64,000 nucleotides of DNA from Combretum micranthum (lineage: Eukaryota; Streptophyta; Magnoliopsida; Myrtales; Combretaceae), in the NCBI GenBank assembly GCA_024138025.1, contig JAMXBD010001254.1, forward strand, positions 124,001 to 188,000. The letters are read 5' to 3'. Position numbers and translations under genes: made by a program. The notes under the pieces were generated by a model that made no database searches, had not been told where the DNA came from, and saw only the letters and a program-made list of their open reading frames with translations. Of this stretch, positions 58,221 to 64,000 are shown in pieces; position 1 is the stretch's first letter, and every line of letters begins with the position of its first letter.

Positions 58221-59469
58221 ATGGCTCCAAGACAAAAGCGACAAAAGACCACTGACGCCTCTACATCGGGTTCACAGAACCGAGATCTGCTATCTAGTCA
58301 GCAGTACGCAAAGAATAGAAAGAAGAGGCTCGTCAAGATGGATTTCTTAAATACCCAGTATTTAGACTGGTGCCTGTTGGATGAATTTGGGATCATTGAC
58401 CAGATTAGGGAGATTGTTCAAGATCCAGCATGGGTCCGACTGTTTGATTTTAGGGAGCCGGCATACAAGAACTTGACGATAGAGTTCTTGTCCACACTGA
58501 AGAATATTCTAGATAGAGAGGAATTTACTTTTCAGTTCCAGGCCTTTGGGCAGATTAGGGTGGTGAAATTGAAGGAGATGGGCCACATAATAGGACTGTA
58601 TGATAATGAAGCAGATAATAGGAATCTGCCAAACAGTTGGCTGGAGGACATGACACAGGAAGCATACTGGTTCCAGTTAGTTGCCCCAGAGAGAGCGAAT
58701 GAACACTTTGTCCCCTCCAAGTCACTGGCCACGTCTTTTCGTGCCATTGAGCAAGCTGCTCCACCATATTCTTGCACACACCCTGAGTTGCAAGAAGACT
58801 AGTTACAGCAAGGTGACTACGTTTGACATGTTCTATTTGTTTAGCCTTATTAGAGGCTACAGGATTGACCTTGGGGTGGAGATATCGAACTTTATATACC
58901 GACAAGCAGATGACACCAGGACTCGAGGCCTGTGTTGTGGAGGCTACATCACTAGACTGCTGAAAAGGATGGACATTTTTGAGCCTCCACAGGATGATGA
59001 GGTATTTGAGTGCAAGAAAATTACATCTGCACCATTCCGAGGCTGAGGATTGCTAAAAAACCCTAGGGGAGCACAGCTACCGGTACTGGAGGAGGTCGAG
59101 CTCCAGGATATCTTTCCTGGAGATGCTCCATTTGAGATTCCATCCACATCCGCTCCTCCTCCTCCTGTAGGCACTTCATCAGCGTATGGTATGGACCAGC
59201 TTAGGCTGAATGTTGAGGAGCTGAAGCGCCAAAGCCAGGAGCTCAGGGATAGTCAAGAGAAGGAAAGAAAGAAGAGCAAGAAGTTTCGGAAGACTATCTT
59301 TGAGGCGTTGAAGATGGCCATTTGCTGCATTAGCCTAGAGACAGGGGTTGGCATGACATATCAGACTTCCTCTGAGTCACATCACTCAGATAGGCTCAGT
59401 TCAGAGCACACACGGACAGCCAGCCCAGGAGACACACAGAGACACACTCCTGAGGGTAGCAGCAGATAG
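58221..59469 (+). pseudogene. Env-like / third ORF of Athila-type element E
   Basis: The chosen start is ATG 58221 (MAPRQKRQKTTDASTSG), two bases after an acceptor-like TTTGCAG; an upstream in-frame Met at 58179 lies in AT-rich leader. The region with LDWCLLDEFGIIDQIREI, LTIEFLSTLKNIL and MGHIIGLYDNEA has the wording of the plant Athila ORF family often called env-like. A frameshift near 58795 leads to SKVTTFDMFYLFSLIRGYRI. An in-frame TGA at 59044-59046 interrupts it, and the rest (59047-59469) is Pro-rich, then a charged coiled-coil-like stretch (LNVEELKRQSQELRDSQEKE), and a Ser/Thr-rich tail. I see no convincing signal peptide or fusion peptide. Function of this family is not established. 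Confidence 0.75.
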
Positions 59470-60914
59470 AGTCCAGGGCCAAAGAGTTAGAGATCCTGCT
59501 AGCTCTCAATTTGATCTTTACTGTTTTTATTTTTATCTTGGCCTGTATATTTATTGAGTACCTAAGTTCCTATGGGTGAACTCCTTTATTATTTTTTTCT
59601 GCTTTTATTTTTTTATTTTTGTTTTTGCTTTTCTTTTGTAGTGATTACAGGAAACAAGCAAAGCAAATTCTCTTGCAATGCAAATTTTGATGACTATGAA
59701 ACAAACGACTGACTTCAGGGAAGTATCCAATTCATTTCTTATTCCTTTCCTATGTTTTATTTGTTGCAAAACAGTGAGGACACTGTTTGGTTGAAGTGTG
59801 GGGGAAGGGATAGAATTGCATGAAGTGTTGAAGTGATAAATATGATCTGTTGACTGTTACTGTTATTTAAATTTGAAAATCTCCACCTTGTATTTTTGGT
59901 TTGAAAGAAAATTATGAGGAAATTCTGCCAAAATTTTTCAAAAATCTCTTAAAATTGAAGATAGTACAAAGTAAAAACTGAAAATCAATGAAATTGATTT
60001 GTGAAAGTATCTTACTCACCTACTATTGCGATTGGTTTACTAAGTAAAATCCTTAAGGAACAAGTTTACTTTATTTTTAACTTTGGAATTGGAAATTTAA
60101 GAGCTAGTCGAATCCTTTTGTGAAAAATAAGTAGGTCGACTAGGAAATTTAGTTTGTATATATTCTTTGAATTTTAACACTTGGTGAAAGAGGTAGAAGA
60201 AACTTTTAAACTTAGTGATCCTTCATAAAAATAAGTCTTTGATATTATTATTGCATTCAAAAAGAAAGAAACAAGCATAGCCACTACTCCTCTGACTTGA
60301 AATTTTGAGTTATGAGTATCTGAACTTGAATGTTAAAGTGAGGAAGAGTTCTTAGGGGTATTTTGAAATCTTGTCACTTAGGTGATGAGCCTGGGATATG
60401 CTAACTCAATGAACTCACTGTAACGAGAAGGCAAGAATGGCAAAAGTTCAATTCATGAGCTTTGAAAAGCAAAAAGATGGAGGCAAAAACCTCCCAAAAA
60501 GAAAATAAATGCTTGAAAAAGAAAAAGAAAAATGAATGCAAATATGCAAAGGAAGAAGACTTATAATAAAGAAGGAGAAATTCTAAGGAAAAAGTAAATA
60601 CCACATGCTTTCATTTTGTGTTACTTAGAATATATATACAAAAACTAGAAATCCAATGAAGTTTAAATGAGTATTTTTCCTTAGTGGATTGAGTATTTGC
60701 TTTTGAATAGAAGGTTCTTTTGTTAAAAGTTGAGATTAAAACTTGTTTTGTTTGGATTAACTCTAAATTTTGATTATAGTACTCTAATTACAAGAAATTG
60801 GTATGGTTAGAGCAATAGATACAAGAAGAACAAGTTAAAGAAATTGTGGTTAAATTGAGAAAATTGTACTATCTATAAGAGATTTCATTTTGTTCTTCAT
60901 TTTGCTTGAGGACA
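59470..60914 (+). other. Untranslated tail of element E
   Basis: 1.4 kb, AT-rich, no credible frame. A purine-rich tract at 59793-59811 (GAAGTGTGGGGGAAGGGA) resembles the true polypurine tract and is preceded by a similar GAGGACA phrase. Confidence 0.6.
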
Positions 60915-60935
60915 AGCAAAAGTTCAAGTGTGGGG
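60915..60935 (+). other. Polypurine tract of element E
   Basis: Purine-rich AAGCAAAAG followed by CAAGTGTGGGG ends at 60935, four bases before the 3' LTR (60940). The wording is typical of Athila elements. Confidence 0.75.
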
Positions 60936-60939
60936 TAAT

Positions 60940-62749
60940 TGATAAGATCATATTTTATACAATTTGTTGATATTCATAAGAGTTAGAATGGATATTTGTT
61001 TTGATTAAAATTCATATTACAGGACTAATTTGGACTAAGAAATCAACACAAGAGACTTTGAATCGAAAATACGAAAAATTGAAGTTAAGGCCGGCATTTC
61101 TACATTCAAAGCCGCCGGTGTTCAGACGGCTTATACCTAAGGCCGTTGCCAGCACTGCTAGCTTTGCCGAGCATAAGTTCAAATCACACTGAAAGCCGCC
61201 TCAAAGCTGCTAGCGTAGAAGATGAAGAGGCCAGCGTACTTGAAGGCCGGCGGCTCAGAATTGTAAAGGCACCACCACATAAGGAGTTATAGCATACGCC
61301 GGCTCCTAAGCCGCCGGCGTTGAGGCAGTGTACACCATAGATCTGAAGCAACATGAAGATATCAAACGCTTAGAGGAAATTGAAGAGACAAATCTGTTGG
61401 AATGTCTACGTCGGTCTAAAAGTCGCCGACTGTGGGACGGCGTTCGTTATAAATCAGCCCAATGCTTCATTTCTAATCACATACGCCGGCTAGATCTACT
61501 TAAAGCTGCCAGCGTAGAAGCGGCCTATATGTGAAATCGATATTGAAGGCTGCCAGTGCACTGTCTGCGCAAGGAAAAAATTGAAGATACGCCGCCTGTA
61601 AGCCGCTAGCGTTGGATCCATAACTGCCGGCGTACGAAGTGAAACAGCAAATTTCATTTAATGTCTTGCACGAAATTTTTCCTATAAATAGGGGGTCTTC
61701 TCCTCACTTTCTGAATCATCAAACAATCCAAGAAATCCATATCTAAGTAGCTCTAAATCATACTACAATACATAAATTAGAGTTAAGCATTCAATAGAGA
61801 TTTTTGAAGAGATATTGAAGTTGTTCAAGAATTTGCAAGTGAAGCTTTGATATTTTGAATTGGTGATATCTGATCTTTTTCCTTTTATGCAATTCATATA
61901 TCTGAACATTCTGATCATAATGAAATCATTTGCAATTTCTTATCTGATTTTTGAATCATCATCCATGAGTAGCTAAATTCTTTTTGTGAGAAGTTGATGA
62001 AGCTTTAAACATGCTAAAATGATCTTTGAAATCATGTTATAAGATAGTTAGAATCATGAAATATTCATATTGATCCTGATTATTCATCATATCTTTGGTG
62101 CATAAGAATTCTGGTAACTCGGAAGGGAAATTAGGGTTCATATGAATTTATAAATTGAGATTAAATTGCAATTGCGGAAACGGCGGAGTTTAATCTAGTT
62201 TAGGAATTGTCCATGAATATTAATGCAATGTTTTATATTATTTTCTCACTAAGGAATTAGGGGATGTTAATATAAAGTATTAGTTAATTATAGAATCGGA
62301 AGGTTTATAATTGTAATTTTGATTCCATGAATAATTTATTTAGCGGAAGCTATTGAATTGTTTTGTGGTTTAAAAGGTTTTTAAACTTTGTTTTTAAATC
62401 TTGACAATTTCTTATGAATATCCATGAATCTAATTATCATTATAACATGACTTCAGTTGATTAGAAATAGTTTAAAGTGAATTCTGCTCCTTCCCACATT
62501 TTTCTAATATATCACTCTCTTCAAAAGCTCATTGCATTCATATAGATACTTAATTAGATAATTTAGTTTAATCTTAATCTAATCATTTGAAAAGATCAAT
62601 TGCCTAGATATTAGTATTAGTTGATAACTGTCTGGTATTAATAGATCTCCGTGGGATTGACACTTGACTCATGCTATATTACAAGATAAGACCCAGTACG
62701 CTTGCTGGATAAGATGCTTTGAAAATTCACTACTAATTATAGCACATCA
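60940..62749 (+). repeat. 3' LTR of element E
   Basis: 1810 bp from TGATAAGATCATATTT to TAGCACATCA, matching the 5' LTR with many scattered differences and several small gaps. TATA is at about 61683. Two short coding-looking frames in it are U3 composition artefacts. Confidence 0.88.
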
Positions 62750-62751
62750 AG

Positions 62752-62795
62752 TGTGACGAACTATCACGTTTAGTGTACCCTTTGGGTGTGAAAAA
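62752..62795 (+). repeat. Short Tekay-LTR-end-like remnant right of element E
   Basis: The stretch gtgtgacgaactatcacg, tttagtgtaccctttgggtg, tga resembles the LTR end of element B (atgtggcggactgccacg, tttagggtatcctttgaggt, gtgaca). It carries no complete border. It may be a remnant caught at the E/TRIM junction or a chance likeness. Confidence 0.4.
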
Positions 62796-62877
62796 GAGCG
62801 TGTCCTTATTGTTTGGTGTGGTTCTGAACCTGTGTAATGAAACTGACGAGGATGTCAGTTCTATAAGTGGGAGAGTA

Positions 62878-63098
62878 TGTGATACCCCTCATATATAGGT
62901 TGTGAAACTCTAATCACAGAGGCACTTTTTGGTGTAGTGGCTTGGAGTTCATAAAAACTCTAGAGTTAAGTGTGCTTTGTGTAGAGCAATCCCATGATGC
63001 ATGATCCCCTAGGAAGTATTAGCATCAAAAGGACAAAACCATGTGGCATGTGGCCAAAGTGGACAATAACTTGGTGGATGAAGTTTTAGGGCGTTACA
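62878..63098 (+). repeat. TRIM LTR copy 1
   Basis: 221 bp, TGTGATACCCCTCATATA to GGGCGTTACA. Followed by a primer site at 63101-63114. Confidence 0.8.
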
Positions 63099-63216
63099 GG
63101 TGGTATCAAAGCAGTTCACCAGCAGGAAGTGGATGAGTGTGTCCCCGTTGCCTGGTATGGTTCTGGACTTATGTAACGAAATTGACAAGGATGTCACTTC
63201 TATAAGTGGGGGACTA

Positions 63217-63433
63217 TGTGATACCCTTCATATATAAGTCATGGAATTCCAATAATAGGGCGCCTTTTGGTGTAGTGGCTTGGAGTTCATCGGAACGCTA
63301 GAGTTAAGTGTATTCTTTGTAGAGCAATTCCATGATGGTTGACCCCTTGGGTAGCGTTGACCCAAAAAAAAAAAATCATGTGGTATGTGGCCAAAGCGGA
63401 TAATACCTCAAGGAAAAGTTCCGGGGCATTACA
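63217..63433 (+). repeat. TRIM LTR copy 2
   Basis: 217 bp, TGTGATACCCTTCATATA to GGGGCATTACA. Contains an A-run near 63365 where copies 1 and 3 read caaaaggacaaaacc. Followed by a changed primer site (TAATATCAGAGCAG). Confidence 0.8.
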
Positions 63434-63551
63434 GGTAATATCAGAGCAGTTTATCAGCTGAAAGTAAAGGAGTGTATCATCATTGTCTGATGTGGTTCTG
63501 GACCTGTATAACGAAACTCATGATGACATCAAATCTATAAGTGAGGAAGTA

Positions 63552-63773
63552 TGTGATACCCCTCATATATAGGTCGTGGAACTCCAATCACAAAGGTACC
63601 TTTTCATATAGTGGCTTGGAGTTCGTCAGAACTCTAGAAGTTAAGTGTGTTTTGTATGGAGCAATCCCATGGTGGATAACCTCTTGGGAAGTGTTGACAC
63701 CAAAAGGACAAAACCATGTGACATGTGGCCAAAGCGAATAATACCTCGATGGGTGGAGTTCCTGGGCATTACA
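63552..63773 (+). repeat. TRIM LTR copy 3
   Basis: 222 bp, TGTGATACCCCTCATATA to GGGCATTACA. After it only a strongly changed primer-site-like phrase (TGATATTAGAAAG near 63784) is visible, and the interior does not continue. Confidence 0.78.
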
Positions 63774-64000
63774 ATTCTGATATGATATTAGAAAGACAAG
63801 TTAAGGGCGCTATTTATAGAAAAAGGGAAAATTGGCTCTACACGGGCATCCTACACGGTTGTGTACAATAAAAACTAGTGAAAAAGATCAAAATTTGAGG
63901 ATGCACGACACCGAACACAGCTTTTGTACTCTGGTCGTGTATTTTCAAAATGCTTGCGGGTTGTTTTTTTCTCTGCACTAGTATTCTACACAACTTGTAT
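63774..64000. other. Right-edge sequence, unassigned
   Basis: 227 bases without a recognised repeat or coding frame. It contains tacacgggcatcctacacgg and a similar cgtgta-rich phrase. Nothing else is seen before the window ends. Confidence 0.4.

Larger units (their letters stand above)
49839..62749 (+). mobile_element. Element E: Athila-type Ty3/gypsy element with env-like ORF
   Basis: Order: 5' LTR, primer site TGGCGCCGTTGCCGGGGA, gag, protease, RT, RNase H, integrase, a GC-motif-rich spacer, an env-like ORF, a long untranslated tail, polypurine tract, 3' LTR. The lack of a chromodomain, the primer site, the wording of gag/pol and the third ORF place it with Athila. About 12.9 kb with no nested LTR element. 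LTRs are 1749 and 1810 bp and differ by many substitutions and small gaps. The flanking bases (ATATA left, AGTGT right) are not a target duplication. All ORFs carry shifts or stops. Confidence 0.9.
62796..63773 (+). mobile_element. Tandem array of a TRIM-like miniature LTR retroelement
   Basis: Three LTR-like units of 217-222 bp alternate with non-coding interiors of about 118 bp: partial interior 62796-62877, LTR 62878-63098, interior 63099-63216, LTR 63217-63433, interior 63434-63551, LTR 63552-63773. LTRs start TGTGATACCC and end TTACA. The interior begins three bases later with an initiator-Met-type primer site (TGGTATCAAAGCAG at 63101, TAATATCAGAGCAG at 63436) and ends with a purine tract (AAGTGGGGGA, AAGTGGGAGA or AAGTGAGGAA). 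No coding capacity. The size, the signals and the absence of ORFs fit a TRIM. Confidence 0.82.

Noticed and set aside
63009..63197. 62-66-codon frames in the right-end array (63009-63197, 63541-63741)
   Set aside because: They span TRIM LTR borders and are not conserved among the three units.
62878..63773. CRISPR-like direct repeats
   Set aside because: Spacing of 335-339 bp, LTR-like ends, primer sites and purine tracts indicate a retroelement; this is plant nuclear DNA.

Overview
The window is repeat-dense intergenic DNA from a flowering plant, probably a eudicot. I see no convincing host gene, rRNA, tRNA or CRISPR array. The plant assignment rests on the transposon lineages: Ty3/gypsy chromoviruses with a 3' chromodomain (Tekay/Del type, initiator-Met tRNA primer site), an Athila-type element with an env-like third ORF, a Tat/Ogre-type LTR, a hAT-type MITE and a TRIM-like miniature retroelement. 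All coding regions carry stops or frameshifts, so the coding entries are pseudogenes. Species cannot be named from the sequence.

Layout. (1) 1-41403 is one deep nest. The oldest layer is element D, a minus-strand Tat/Ogre-type element with its LTR at 39488-41403. Element B, a plus-strand Tekay-type chromovirus, sits in D at 14163-39294 with a perfect GGTAT target duplication. Element C, of which only LTR pieces are in the window (7205-8649 and 13871-13911), sits in D 251 bp to the left. Element A, a minus-strand Tekay relative running off the left edge (1-7204), sits in C's LTR. Solo LTRs lie in C (8650-13865, GAATA), in B's 5' LTR (17501-21145), in B's integrase (26487-31309, GGATC) and in B's 3' LTR (35832-39274). 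A 291-bp foldback sequence lies in B's 5' LTR only (15435-15725). Removing the insertions leaves B at about 12.9 kb, with LTRs of about 3428 and 3421 bp.

(2) 41404-45665 is AT-rich DNA without a supported gene. (3) 45666-48506 is a hAT-type MITE split by a 2.28-kb internally deleted chromovirus, element F (45673-47951, GAGAT duplication). (4) 48507-49838 is unclassified. (5) 49839-62749 is element E, a plus-strand Athila-type element with LTRs, tRNA-Asp-type primer site, gag, protease, RT, RNase H, integrase, env-like ORF and polypurine tract. (6) 62796-63773 is a tandem array of a TRIM-like retroelement with three LTRs at about 335-339 bp spacing.

Points that stand out: a coding relic between primer site and gag shared by A and B; a composite LTR class with an older LTR 5' end embedded in it (C, 8650-13865, 26487-31309); U3-like GCC-box motifs plus leader-intron signals upstream of the env-like ORF of E; the foldback sequence whose two ends both resemble Tekay LTR ends; the tandem TRIM array; and a 130-base near-pure G tract (6306-6435).
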